Below are positions 33,048 through 41,682 of a stretch of DNA of 64,000 nucleotides, piece after piece. How positions within the stretch are numbered: position 1 is the stretch's first letter; every line of letters starts with the position of its first letter. This DNA is from Curtobacterium pusillum. GTDB lineage: Bacteria > Actinomycetota > Actinomycetes > Actinomycetales > Microbacteriaceae. Made by a program: the position numbers and the translations under genes. The stretch covers positions 16,904-80,903 of the forward strand of contig NZ_VDZH01000007.1 of the NCBI RefSeq assembly GCF_007673235.1, read 5' to 3'. Under the pieces are notes generated by a model that saw only the letters and a program-made list of their open reading frames with translations, had not been told where the DNA came from and did no database searches.

Positions 33048-33353
33048 ATGGCGAAGAAGAGCAAGATCGCGAAGAACAACCAGCGTGCCGAGATCATCGC
33101 GCGCTACGCCGAGCGTCGTCTCGAGCTGAAGAAGGCCCTCGTGGACCCGAACGGCTCCGACGAGTCGCGTGAGGCTGCCCGCGTCGGCCTGCAGAAGCTC
33201 CCGCGCGACGCGTCGCCGGTGCGCTACCGCAACCGCGACGCCATCGACGGCCGCCCCCGTGGCCACCTCGGTGAGTTCGGCATCAGCCGTGTCCGCTTCC
33301 GCGACATGGCCCACCGTGGCGAGCTGCCGGGCATCACGAAGAGCTCCTGGTAA
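33048..33353 (+). CDS. rpsN: 30S ribosomal protein uS14, zinc-free form
   Basis: The 101-aa product is the long uS14 form with no CxxC pairs ([20 protein letters not shown] at the start, [20 protein letters not shown] at the end), so it binds no zinc. It is the last gene of the operon. A strong terminator follows 13 bases after the stop. The trio bL28-bL33-uS14 is the classic zinc-free ribosomal set of actinobacteria. Confidence 0.97.
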   Translation: MAKKSKIAKNNQRAEIIARYAERRLELKKALVDPNGSDESREAARVGLQKLPRDASPVRYRNRDAIDGRPRGHLGEFGISRVRFRDMAHRGELPGITKSSW

Positions 33354-33366
33354 GCACCAGCTTCCG

Positions 33367-33409
33367 CGAACGCCCCGTCACCCCAGTGGTGGCGGGGCGT
33401 TCGTGCTTT
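33367..33409 (+). terminator. Terminator of the ribosomal-protein operon
   Basis: Eleven-base perfect arms CGAACGCCCCG (33367-33377) and CGGGGCGTTCG (33393-33403) have an inner TCACC/GGTGG pair, followed by TGCTTTC. This is a strong intrinsic terminator candidate. Confidence 0.85.
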
Positions 33410-33629
33410 CGGGGGACATCTTCGTCACATCGGTCACTTCTGCCTCACTGGTACCCCGACAACCCCGGAAATCCGGGCGAGTCGGCGGGTTTCGTCCCAG
33501 GTGGCTGGTACGTTCGACTCCGGTTCCGCCGGGCAGCACGCCTGCGGTCCCGCGGCACGGGGCACCCGCTCCGGGCGCCGGACGAGAAGTCGTCCGACCG
33601 ATACTGCAAGAAGTCCGAGGAGGACATCC

Positions 33630-33917
33630 ATGGCTGACAAGTCACTGAACCGCACCGAGCTCGTCGCTGCCGTCGCGCAGGAGTCCGGCCAGAGCCAGGC
33701 CACCGTCAACGGCGTCGTCGACGCGCTCTTCTCCGTCGTCTCCGGCTCGGTTGCCGACGGCACCAAGGTCACGATCCCCGGTTGGATCGCCTTCGAGAAG
33801 ACCCACCGCGCCGCGCGCACCGGCCGCAACCCGCAGACGGGTGAGGCCATCGAGATCGCCGCGAGCGACTCGGTCAAGGTCAGCGCCGGCTCGAAGCTGA
33901 AGGCTGCGGTCAAGTAA
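33630..33917 (+). CDS. HU-family DNA-binding protein
   Basis: The 95-aa product MADKSLNRTELVAAVAQESG has the HU arm segment RTGRNPQTGEAIEIAASDS and ends in SAGSKLKAAVK. This is the short HU form without the Lys/Ala-rich tail of mycobacterial HupB. It bends and compacts [10 protein letters not shown] lies six bases before the ATG. The 276-base gap from rpsN holds the rpsN terminator and the promoter region but no gene. A TACGTT at about 33508 could be the -10. Confidence 0.95.
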   Translation: MADKSLNRTELVAAVAQESGQSQATVNGVVDALFSVVSGSVADGTKVTIPGWIAFEKTHRAARTGRNPQTGEAIEIAASDSVKVSAGSKLKAAVK

Positions 33918-33935
33918 GACTGCTTCCGCGTTGGA

Positions 33936-33960
33936 AGGGACGGCTCCGGCCGTCCCTTTC
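33936..33960 (+). terminator. Terminator of the HU gene
   Basis: Nine-base arms AAGGGACGG/CCGTCCCTT with a six-base loop are followed by TCGTCGTTCC. It lies 19 bases after the stop and is a typical intrinsic terminator. Confidence 0.82.
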
Positions 33961-34087
33961 GTCGTTCCCGGGGCCGCGGCGCCTCCGGCGCGTGGTCACC
34001 CATCCCCAGCCTGGAGGCACGGATCGCCGTCCACAGGTCGGCCCACTCGATTCCGTGGCCGGGTGGGGCAGCGCCTAGGCTTGACGG

Positions 34088-36130
34088 GTGAACCGGATCG
34101 CGCGCATCGCCGGCCCCGCCGTGCTGCTGCTCGTCGGGTTCGTCTCCCTGTTGGTCGCCCTCGTCATCGGGGGCGGGGCCAACGCTGCGCTCATCGCCGA
34201 CCCGGGCGCCGTGGTGCGCTTCGGCCTCCCGATCGCCCGGCTGGTCGTCGACCTCTCCGCCGCGGCCACGATCGGTGGCCTGGCGCTCGCGACCGTCGGG
34301 CTGTCGCGCACGGCTCCGGAGTGGAACCGGGCGATCGACGTCGCCGCCGGGGCCGCGGGCGTCTGGACGGTGGCATCCGCCGTCACGACGTTCTTCACGT
34401 TCCTCAGCGTCGCGGGCTCCAAGGTCAGCCTCGACGAGCAGTTCGGCCAGTCGATGGGTGTGTTCCTCACCGGCACGGACCTCGGGCTCGCCTGGCTCGT
34501 GACCGTCCTCGTCGCGGCTGCCGTCACGGTGCTGTGCTTCGCCGTGCGCTCGCGGGGGATGGTCGCCCTGACCGCCGGCGTCTCGATGATCGGCCTCATC
34601 CCGCTCGCGCAGCAGGGGCACGCCGCGGGCACGGCCAGCCACGACGCCGCGGTCACCGCGCTCGGTCTGCACCTGGTGGGCGCCGCGCTCTGGGTCGGCG
34701 GGCTCGTGATGCTCGTGCTGCTCCGCCCCGTGATCGACGCGGACCGCCTCGCCCTGGTCGTCGGGCGGTACTCGAGCATCGCCCTCGGCTGCTTCGTGCT
34801 CGTCGCCGTGTCCGGTGTCGCCTCCGCACAGATCCGGGTCGGGGCGCTCTCGAACCTGTTCACCGCGTACGGGGTGCTGGTGCTCGTCAAGATCGCGGCC
34901 ATCGTGGCGATGGGCGTCCTCGGGGCCGTGCAGCGGCAGCGTGCCATCCGCTCCCTCACCGTCGCGCCAGACCGTCGGCGCCCGTTCTGGACGCTGATCG
35001 TCGTCGAGCTCGCCGTGATGGGGGTCGCGAGCGGGTTCGCCGCAGCACTCGGTCGCACGGCCACCCCGGTCGACCAGATCGCGCTGAGCAAGACCACGAA
35101 CCCGTCGCCGGCCGAGCTGTTGACGGACGACACCCTGCCGCACGCACCCGGTGCCTGGGGCTGGCTGACGGCGTGGAACATCGACCTGTTCTGGCTGATG
35201 GCGGCCGTGCTCGTCGCCGCGACGTACGCCGCCGGGGTCCTGCGGCTCCGTCGGCGCGGGGAACACTGGCCCGTCCGCCGCACGGTGGCACTGGGCATCG
35301 CCCTCGTCTCGCTCGTCGTGGCGACGTCGGGTTCGCTGCACACCTACGACCGGTTCCTGGTGTCGGCGAACGTCGGTGCGCACCTGCTCCTCGGGCTCGC
35401 CGTGCCGACCCTGCTCTGGGCCGCCGCGCCGGTACGGCTCGTCCGCGCGGCCGTGCACCCGCGTGACGACGACAGCACCGGCGTGCGCGAGTGGGCCGGG
35501 GTCCTGCTCGACAACGCCGCGGTGCGGTACCTCGTACAGCCGTTCCCGGCGTTCGTGTTCCTCGCCGCCGTGTGGTGGGCGTTCTTCGTGACCGACGCGC
35601 TCCGGTGGTCCGTCAGCGACTCCACCGGGCGAACGGTGATCGACGTCGTGTTCCTGCTCGTCGGGCTTCTCGCGGTGCCGACCCTGCTCACGCCGATCGC
35701 GGCCGGTGCCCGACGCGCCTCGGTGCCGGCGGCACTCGTCCGGATCGCCGGAGCGGTCATCGTCGCAGCAGGCCTGGTCTCGCTCGGCATCGCGATGCGC
35801 GGGCCGCTCGGGCTCCTGCAGGCGTCGTGGTTCGGCGCGATGGGCCGGACGTGGGGGCCGGACCCGCTCGTCGACCAGGCGCGCGCGGGTGCCCTGCTCG
35901 TGGTCGCCGGTGCCGTCGTGCTCGTGACCGTCGTCGTGGTGGTGCTCGTCCGCGTGCGGCGCGAGGCGGCTTCGCCCGCGTCCGCGTCCGCGCCTGACGG
36001 ATTGCGCCCCGATGCGGACATCGCGCCCGCACACACCGGGGCGCGACGTCCGAACCGGGGCGCGAACGGGAGCGCGTCCGACGAGCCGGACTTCGACGAC
36101 AGCAGCGACGACTCCGCGGTGACCCGATGA
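34088..36130 (+). CDS. CopD-CtaG fusion membrane protein
   Basis: The 680-aa product has an N-terminal CopD-like copper-import domain (residues ~20-330, with LHLVGAALWVGGLVML) and a C-terminal CtaG_caa3-type domain (about 350-620, with LLGLAVPTLLWAAAPVRL and PFPAFVFLAAVWWAFFVTDA), about 15 TM segments in all. It probably brings copper to the outer face of the membrane for cytochrome oxidase assembly. The last 60 residues are hydrophilic and acidic. The start is GTG. Its stop overlaps the helicase start by four bases (ATGA). Confidence 0.88.
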   Translation: MNRIARIAGPAVLLLVGFVSLLVALVIGGGANAALIADPGAVVRFGLPIARLVVDLSAAATIGGLALATVGLSRTAPEWNRAIDVAAGAAGVWTVASAVTTFFTFLSVAGSKVSLDEQFGQSMGVFLTGTDLGLAWLVTVLVAAAVTVLCFAVRSRGMVALTAGVSMIGLIPLAQQGHAAGTASHDAAVTALGLHLVGAALWVGGLVMLVLLRPVIDADRLALVVGRYSSIALGCFVLVAVSGVASAQIRVGALSNLFTAYGVLVLVKIAAIVAMGVLGAVQRQRAIRSLTVAPDRRRPFWTLIVVELAVMGVASGFAAALGRTATPVDQIALSKTTNPSPAELLTDDTLPHAPGAWGWLTAWNIDLFWLMAAVLVAATYAAGVLRLRRRGEHWPVRRTVALGIALVSLVVATSGSLHTYDRFLVSANVGAHLLLGLAVPTLLWAAAPVRLVRAAVHPRDDDSTGVREWAGVLLDNAAVRYLVQPFPAFVFLAAVWWAFFVTDALRWSVSDSTGRTVIDVVFLLVGLLAVPTLLTPIAAGARRASVPAALVRIAGAVIVAAGLVSLGIAMRGPLGLLQASWFGAMGRTWGPDPLVDQARAGALLVVAGAVVLVTVVVVVLVRVRREAASPASASAPDGLRPDADIAPAHTGARRPNRGANGSASDEPDFDDSSDDSAVTR

Positions 36131-37440
36131 GCGTCGAGCTGAGCGCCGAGCAGCGGGCGGTCTTCGAGTACATCGAGCACACCCGCGACCACGTGTTCAT
36201 CACCGGGCGTGCGGGGACGGGCAAGTCGACGCTCCTCAACCACCTGTCGTGGAACACCGAGAAGCAGGTCGTGATCTGCGCACCGACCGGTGTCGCCGCG
36301 CTGAACGTCGGCGGACAGACCATCCACTCGCTGTTCCGCCTGCCGATCGGTCTCATCGCGGACGCCGAGCTCCGGCAGGGGCCGGACACCCGCAAGCTCC
36401 TCAACACCATCGACACCCTCGTGATCGACGAGGTCTCGATGGTGAACGCCGACCTGCTCGACGCGATGGACCGCTCGCTCCGGAAAGCCCGCGGTCGGCA
36501 GTTCGAGGCGTTCGGCGGCGTGCAGGTCGTGATGTTCGGCGACCCGTACCAGTTGCCCCCGGTCCCGGGCGACGGCGACGAGCGGGCCTACTTCACCGAC
36601 CACTACCGGTCGATGTGGTTCTTCGACGCGAAGGTGTGGCTCGAGGCCGAGCTGAACATCATCGAACTCGCGACCGTGCACCGCCAGCGGGACGACGCCT
36701 TCGCCGCGATGCTCACGGCCGTGCGGCACGGACGTGTCACGGCCGACGTCGCCGGCCAGCTCAACGCCGCCGGGGCACGACCAGCACCCGACGACGCGAT
36801 CACCCTCGCGACCCGCAACGACACCGTGGCGCGCATCAACAAGGCCGCGCTCGACCGGCTGCCGGGCAAGGTGAAGACGGCGAAGGCGGACGTGAACGGC
36901 GACTTCGGCGGGCGGAACTTCCCCGCCGACGAAGCACTCGAGCTCAAGCCCGGCGCGCACGTGATGTTCCTGCGCAACGACCCCGACCAGCGCTGGGTGA
37001 ACGGCACCCTCGGCATCGTGCAGACGATCCGGGACACCGTGTGGGTCGACGTCGACGGGGAGTCCTTCGAGGTCCAGCCGTCGGTGTGGGAGAAGTTCAA
37101 GTACTCCTACGACCCGGACAAGAAGGAACTCAAGAAGGACACCGTGGGGGAGTTCCAGCAGTTCCCGTTGCGCCTGGCGTGGGCGGTGACGATCCACAAG
37201 TCGCAGGGCAGCACGTACGACCGGGCCGTGGTCGACCTGGGCAACCGGGTGTTCAGCGCGGGGCAGACGTACGTGGCGTTGTCGCGGCTGACCTCGCTCG
37301 AGGGGCTCTACCTGACCCGACCGCTGCGGCCGCAGGACATCATCGTGGACCTCGACGTCCGGCGTTTCATGTCCGAGGCACCGCGCGTGGTGGCGACGGA
37401 GCTCGAGGCGCCGAAGGCCCCCGAGCCCGACGAGGCCTGA
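36127..37440 (+). CDS. PIF1/RecD-like DNA helicase
   Basis: The 437-aa product has superfamily-1B motifs in order: Walker A GRAGTGKST (residues 27-35), LVIDEVSMV (motif II), GDPYQLPPV (motif III), VTIHKSQGSTYDRAVVDLG (V) and GQTYVALSRLTSLEGL (VI). This fits small PIF1-like helicases, which unwind 5' to 3' and act at stalled forks or G-quadruplexes. The stop/start overlap with a copper membrane protein looks functionally arbitrary. No nuclease partner is seen. The Ala/Pro-rich tail (APKAPEPDEA) is low in complexity. Confidence 0.9.
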   Translation: MSVELSAEQRAVFEYIEHTRDHVFITGRAGTGKSTLLNHLSWNTEKQVVICAPTGVAALNVGGQTIHSLFRLPIGLIADAELRQGPDTRKLLNTIDTLVIDEVSMVNADLLDAMDRSLRKARGRQFEAFGGVQVVMFGDPYQLPPVPGDGDERAYFTDHYRSMWFFDAKVWLEAELNIIELATVHRQRDDAFAAMLTAVRHGRVTADVAGQLNAAGARPAPDDAITLATRNDTVARINKAALDRLPGKVKTAKADVNGDFGGRNFPADEALELKPGAHVMFLRNDPDQRWVNGTLGIVQTIRDTVWVDVDGESFEVQPSVWEKFKYSYDPDKKELKKDTVGEFQQFPLRLAWAVTIHKSQGSTYDRAVVDLGNRVFSAGQTYVALSRLTSLEGLYLTRPLRPQDIIVDLDVRRFMSEAPRVVATELEAPKAPEPDEA

Positions 37441-37464
37441 CGCCCGGACGGGCTCGCGCGCTCG

Positions 37465-37614
37465 CGAGGTCGCGCGAAGTGCCGCCCGAGCGCCGAGTGG
37501 GCGGCAGAACGTGCGACCTCGGCGGCGCGCACACGGCGAGTCGTGCGACCTCGGCGACCGCGACGCCCGGACGCACGACGCCCGGACGCACGACGCGCGG
37601 ACGCACGACGCCCC
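37465..37614. repeat. Nested inverted repeat and 15-bp tandem repeats
   Basis: CGAGGTCGC (37465-37473) pairs with GCGACCTCG (37513-37521), enclosing TGCCGCCC/GGGCGGCA (37480-37487 and 37499-37506). A second GCGACCTCGGCG copy follows at about 37546. Then CGACGCCCGGACGCA occurs twice exactly (37561-37590), once with one change (37591-37605), and in part (37606-37614). The 216-base gap 37441-37656 is otherwise empty apart from the terminator at its end. Confidence 0.75.
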
Positions 37615-37640
37615 GCCGGCCACGTGGGCGGGCGGGGCGT
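37608..37640. terminator. Bidirectional terminator between helicase and DUF4383 genes
   Basis: Ten-base arms ACGCCCCGCC (37608-37617) and GGCGGGGCGT (37631-37640) lie between two convergent genes. Weak T-runs suggest it serves both strands. Confidence 0.6.
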
Positions 37641-37656
37641 TCGTGGACGCGAGGAC

Positions 37657-38109
37657 TCAGGCGCGAGCGGCGTCCGCCCGGAGTGCGCGGAGGTTCTGCT
37701 TGTCGGCACCGAACGCCGTCAGGAGCAGGATGACACCGACGATCGCGTGGAACACGTTGTCCGTGGTGTTGAGCGCGAAGATGTTGGCGGAGGTGTTCAC
37801 GAACACGAAGCCGTACACGGCGAGCACGACGAGCACGGCGCCGACCAGGATGTTGCCGTTGCGCGACCCGATCGTGTTGCCGAGGCCCACGATGAGGAGC
37901 ACGGCGGCCAGCATCACCCAGATCAGGGCGAGCGGCGGGTTGACGCCGAACGCGTTCCAGAGCATGCCGCCCTGGCGGCTGAAGAACCCGGGGTCGCCGT
38001 CGGCAGCGAAGAAGAAGCCGAGGATGCCCCACACGAAGAGGATCGCGCCGACCGTGAGCGCGAGTCCACGGTTCGGGGAAGCAGTGATGCTCGGTTCCTT
38101 GACTGCCAC
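37657..38109 (-). CDS. DUF4383 four-TM membrane protein
   Basis: The 150-aa product begins VAVKEPSITASPNRGLALTV and has four TM segments with GVNPPLALIWVMLAAVLLIV and NTTDNVFHAIVGVILLLTA. The latter (N..DN.FH...G) is typical of DUF4383, whose function is unknown. The GTG start is chosen because AGGAGG lies eight bases upstream. The frame stays open to 38343 and its translation contains another hydrophobic stretch, but that region overlaps the divergent PAP2 start. Confidence 0.85.
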   Translation of the reverse strand: MAVKEPSITASPNRGLALTVGAILFVWGILGFFFAADGDPGFFSRQGGMLWNAFGVNPPLALIWVMLAAVLLIVGLGNTIGSRNGNILVGAVLVVLAVYGFVFVNTSANIFALNTTDNVFHAIVGVILLLTAFGADKQNLRALRADAARA

Positions 38110-38320
38110 TTCGGTTTCCTCCTCGTACGCAGCCGACGCGCTGTACGTCGGTCCGGCGATGTGCGCCGGTGCGTTCACCCGCGCGAGCCCGATCGGTGCG
38201 TTCCCAGCCTCCGACCGGCGCTCCAACGGTATCGTGTCGGACCCCGACCGTCCGAATCGCACGCGCGTCGCCAGGCGCGTGACGAGGCCGACGACCAGCA
38301 CCCCGAGGAGGACCAGTCCG

Positions 38321-39211
38321 GTGACGCGAACGCCCGAACGCAACGCACCTGCATCGCGTGGACCGAGTGTCTCGCGACGGTTGCGGTGGGGGCTGTTGGC
38401 GGCTCTGGGGTTCGTGATCGTGCCTCTCGTCTACGCGGCGGCGGTGTTGACGCCGGTGGGGCAGCGGGTCGAGGACGCCGCACTCGGCGGGGTCCGGGAG
38501 TCCGACCTGTTCGGGTCGGACACTGCGCTCAACGTCATCTCGGTGCCGGTGATCCTGTTGCTCCTGGTCGTGATCGCTGCCGTCGCGTTCGCTCGACGTC
38601 GGCTCGCGGTGGGGCTCGGAGCCGATGTCGTCGTGCTCGCGGCGGCGGCCACCTCGACGCTCGTCAAGCGTATCGCCGAGCGCCCGGAGATCGCCCAGTC
38701 GACGACCCCCAACTCGTTCCCCTCGGGTCACGCCACGATCGCCCTCGCGGCACTGTTCGCCGTGCTGATGGTGACCCCGCGGCGCTTCCGACCGATCGTC
38801 ACCCTGATCGGTGCGGCGTACGCGGTGTTCGTCGCGAACCAGACCGTGGTCTACGGCTGGCACCGGGTGAGCGACATCATCGGTGCGTGCGCCATCGCAC
38901 TCTTCTGGCTCGGGGTCGTCCGGGCGTTCGGGCCGAACGTGGACCGCAGTGAGCGCGGCGACCGGGACGGACACCGGGGACCGCGCCGCGTCGTGACCGG
39001 GGTCCTCCTCGTGGCGACCGGGGTCACGTTCCTCGTGGGCGTCGCGGCGCTCGTGTACGGCGTGACGGGCGGTGCGCACGACCACGCAGCGATCCTCGTG
39101 GCGGGGCGGATGGCGTCGAGTGCGAGCGTGCTGGCGGTCGTGACGATCGTGTGGTTCGCGGACGGGATGCACCACGCGGCGCGCACCGACACCGAGGCCG
39201 TCCCCGCGTGA
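38321..39211 (+). CDS. PAP2-family phosphatase
   Basis: The 296-aa integral membrane protein has the three phosphatase motifs: KRIAERP (KxxxxxxRP), FPSGHATIAL (PSGH) and YGWHRVSDIIG, where the His-Arg-x-x-Asp arrangement replaces the usual SRxxxxxHxxxD. It probably dephosphorylates undecaprenyl diphosphate or a phosphatidate-type lipid at the outer face. Two further TM segments after the motifs extend it. The GTG start has GAGGAGG nine bases upstream. It is divergent from the DUF4383 gene. Confidence 0.87.
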   Translation: MTRTPERNAPASRGPSVSRRLRWGLLAALGFVIVPLVYAAAVLTPVGQRVEDAALGGVRESDLFGSDTALNVISVPVILLLLVVIAAVAFARRRLAVGLGADVVVLAAAATSTLVKRIAERPEIAQSTTPNSFPSGHATIALAALFAVLMVTPRRFRPIVTLIGAAYAVFVANQTVVYGWHRVSDIIGACAIALFWLGVVRAFGPNVDRSERGDRDGHRGPRRVVTGVLLVATGVTFLVGVAALVYGVTGGAHDHAAILVAGRMASSASVLAVVTIVWFADGMHHAARTDTEAVPA

Positions 39212-39240
39212 GCGTCACAGTCGCAATCGCATGCGCGAGG

Positions 39241-39256
39241 GTTACAGCCCTGTAAC
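39241..39256. promoter_or_regulatory. Palindrome GTTACAG-CC-CTGTAAC
   Basis: This 16-bp perfect inverted repeat lies between the PAP2 gene and the Ig-like protein gene, about 78 bases before the latter's start. It may be an operator or a weak terminator. AAAGACGACTAGCGTTG downstream may hold the promoter's -10. Confidence 0.4.
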
Positions 39257-39333
39257 GCGTCCGGATCCCGGGCAGAAAGACGACTAGCGTTGCCCGCGTC
39301 GGCGGACCAGGGACCCGCGGCGGACAGGGAACC

Positions 39334-41682
39334 ATGCGGGTGCAGCACACCGTGGCGCGAGGTCGCCGAGTACGTGGGACGATCGCCGCTGTCCTGGGTC
39401 TGATCATGGTCGGTGTCGCTGCGCTCGTGCCGACGGCCGCCGCCTCGGCGATGGTCCAGGTCGGCGCGGCCCCCAGCGGAGTCCCCGGCAGCTCGGTGCA
39501 GGCGGTGGTGCAGAACCAGTCCTCCGGCACGGGATCGTGGATCATCACCGCGCCGCCGAGCACCGTGATCACCGCTGCCCAGTCGATCCCCGGCCCCGGC
39601 CTGCTGCCGTTCACGTGCGTCCCGATCAACGGCGGGGCGCAGGCGGACTGTCAGTTCAGCGGGCTGTGGGGTGCCGACAACCAGGTCGCCATCACCATGA
39701 CGATCGACCCGACCGCAGCCGCACCGCAGACGGTCACCGGGAACTCGACGATCCAGAACGTCGAGTCGGGTGACTACTCGGTGGACATCGTCCCGCCGGC
39801 CGCCCCCGCCGCCCCCGCGATCACCGCCCCGCCCGCCGGCGACGAGTCGATCGTGACCCAGCCGACCATCACCGGCTCGAAGACCGCCGGTGCCGCGACC
39901 ACGACCGGCACGACCCTGACGGCGACACTCGACGGCGACCCGCTGTGCACCGTCGCTGCGAGCACCGAGTCGACGTGGGCCTGTGCCCCGGCGGCACCGC
40001 TCGCCGTCGGCACCCACACGATCAGTGCGACCCAGACCGACCGCTTCGGCCAGACCTCGCCGGCTGCGACGACCACGTTCACGGTCCTCGCCGAGGCCGG
40101 ACTCGCGATCACGCAGACCGGCGGTACCCCGCTCTACGCCGGCTTCCCGGCCGTGCACACCGTCACCGTCCGGAACGCCGGCGACGGCGAGGCCCGCGGC
40201 GTCGTGTTCACCGCCGACACCGGCGGCCTCCAGGTCCCGGTGTGCGAGCTCGACGGCGCGGCGTTCGACTGCGCGACCCTGACGTCCGGCGTCCAGCTCG
40301 GCACGATGGCGTCCGGCGGCGAGCGGGTGTTCCGGCTAACCATCGCCGCGCCGGCGGGCACCGTGCCCGGGACGTCGTTCCCGATCGCCACGAGGGCGTC
40401 GTCGTCGACCGATCCGGATTCGCCCGTCGACTCGAGCAGCACCCTCGTCACGTCGGCCCCGACCGCGCCGGTGATCACGGCGCCGGCGAACGGTTCGTCG
40501 ACCGTCGCGCGTCGGGTCGGCGTCTTCGGCAACGGGGTCCTGCCCGGGGCGACGGTCGCCGTCCGGCAGGGCGACACCGTGCTGTGCACGGCCACCGGCA
40601 TGGCGAGCACCGGGTTCTCGTGCACGCCCGACCGCACCTTCCCGCTCGGCGCGGTCACGCTGACGGCGACGCAGACCGTCGGCGGCATCGAGTCCGACGC
40701 CGGCAGCACCCGCTTCACGGTGCGCGCACCGGCCACCCCGCCTGGAGGCACGACTCCCCTCCCCGGCACCGGCGGCGGTTCCACGGGTGGGTCCGGCGGT
40801 ACCGCCCCCGGCGGCTCCGGCAGTGACGGTTCCGGTGGCACCGGTGCCGGTGGCGGCAGCGGCTCCGGGAACGGCACCGGCTCCGGCGCGAGCGGCGGGT
40901 CCGCCTCCGGGGACGCCGGCCAGCCGCCGTCGTCGGCACCGGCGACCCCGAGCACGCCGTCCGCGCCCGCCCCCGCCCCCGCCCCCGGCGCCGCCAACGG
41001 CTCCGGCGACGGGTCAGGCGACGGCAACGGCGGCGGCGACGGGGTGAACAACGGCCCGATGGCGATGAACCTCCGCTTCGGGACCCAGCGCATCGTCCCC
41101 GGCACGGCCTCCGACATGCGCGGCACCCTCGGCCCGAACGCCTCCGGAGCGACGGTCGCGATCACCTTCCAGGCCCGGATGTCGACCGGCATGGTCTACC
41201 GCAACGTGAACGTCGAGGTGGACGACCAGCCGCTCGACTGCACCGTCGCCACGACCTCGTTCTCCTGCATGATCCCGCTCGACCCCGGGCAGCAGGCGGA
41301 CGTCGACGTCCGCGTGTACGCCGATCCCGTGAACGCCCCGGACACGGCCGTGCAGCAGATCTCCCTCGCGTCGAACCGGGCGTCGCAGGCGAACGCGATC
41401 ACCGTCACCACCGCGGTGGCGAAGGGCGAGACCGAGGCATCCCAGCTCGCCGACCAGATCACCACGTTCAACGTCACGGAGTTCCCCGGCGCGATGGTGC
41501 CGCTCCTCGCGATGCTGCTCTTCGCGCTCGCCGCGACCGTCGCGGGTCGACGCGCCGCCTCCGGCCCCGCCGCAGGGGCGACCACGTCGCCGACCGGATC
41601 CGGTCCGCCGGAGCCGAGCCGTGCCTCCAGTCCGACCAGTCCCCGTCCCACCACCGATCCACCGTCCGGGAGCAACCGATGA
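39334..41682 (+). CDS. Secreted Ig-like repeat protein with C-terminal membrane anchor
   Basis: The 782-aa product has a signal peptide (to about residue 39, PTAAASAM). Ig-like beta modules follow: PAITAPPAGDESIVTQPTIT and a related VITAPANGSSTVARRVGVFG module are the bacterial surface 'Big' type. A DUF11-like CARDB stretch with AVHTVTVRNAGDGEA comes between. A 100-residue Gly/Ser/Pro-rich linker (about 470-570), a further beta domain and a TM (FPGAMVPLLAMLLFALAATV) near residue 715-740 follow, with a Pro/Ser-rich cytoplasmic tail. Its ATGA overlap with the DUF4436 gene implies a shared envelope role. The ligand is unknown. Confidence 0.8.
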   Translation: MRVQHTVARGRRVRGTIAAVLGLIMVGVAALVPTAAASAMVQVGAAPSGVPGSSVQAVVQNQSSGTGSWIITAPPSTVITAAQSIPGPGLLPFTCVPINGGAQADCQFSGLWGADNQVAITMTIDPTAAAPQTVTGNSTIQNVESGDYSVDIVPPAAPAAPAITAPPAGDESIVTQPTITGSKTAGAATTTGTTLTATLDGDPLCTVAASTESTWACAPAAPLAVGTHTISATQTDRFGQTSPAATTTFTVLAEAGLAITQTGGTPLYAGFPAVHTVTVRNAGDGEARGVVFTADTGGLQVPVCELDGAAFDCATLTSGVQLGTMASGGERVFRLTIAAPAGTVPGTSFPIATRASSSTDPDSPVDSSSTLVTSAPTAPVITAPANGSSTVARRVGVFGNGVLPGATVAVRQGDTVLCTATGMASTGFSCTPDRTFPLGAVTLTATQTVGGIESDAGSTRFTVRAPATPPGGTTPLPGTGGGSTGGSGGTAPGGSGSDGSGGTGAGGGSGSGNGTGSGASGGSASGDAGQPPSSAPATPSTPSAPAPAPAPGAANGSGDGSGDGNGGGDGVNNGPMAMNLRFGTQRIVPGTASDMRGTLGPNASGATVAITFQARMSTGMVYRNVNVEVDDQPLDCTVATTSFSCMIPLDPGQQADVDVRVYADPVNAPDTAVQQISLASNRASQANAITVTTAVAKGETEASQLADQITTFNVTEFPGAMVPLLAMLLFALAATVAGRRAASGPAAGATTSPTGSGPPEPSRASSPTSPRPTTDPPSGSNR

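Noticed and set aside
38109-38343. An N-terminal extension of the DUF4383 protein with another hydrophobic stretch
   Set aside because: It would need a TTG start, overlap the well-supported PAP2 start, and ignore the AGGAGG eight bases before the GTG at 38109.
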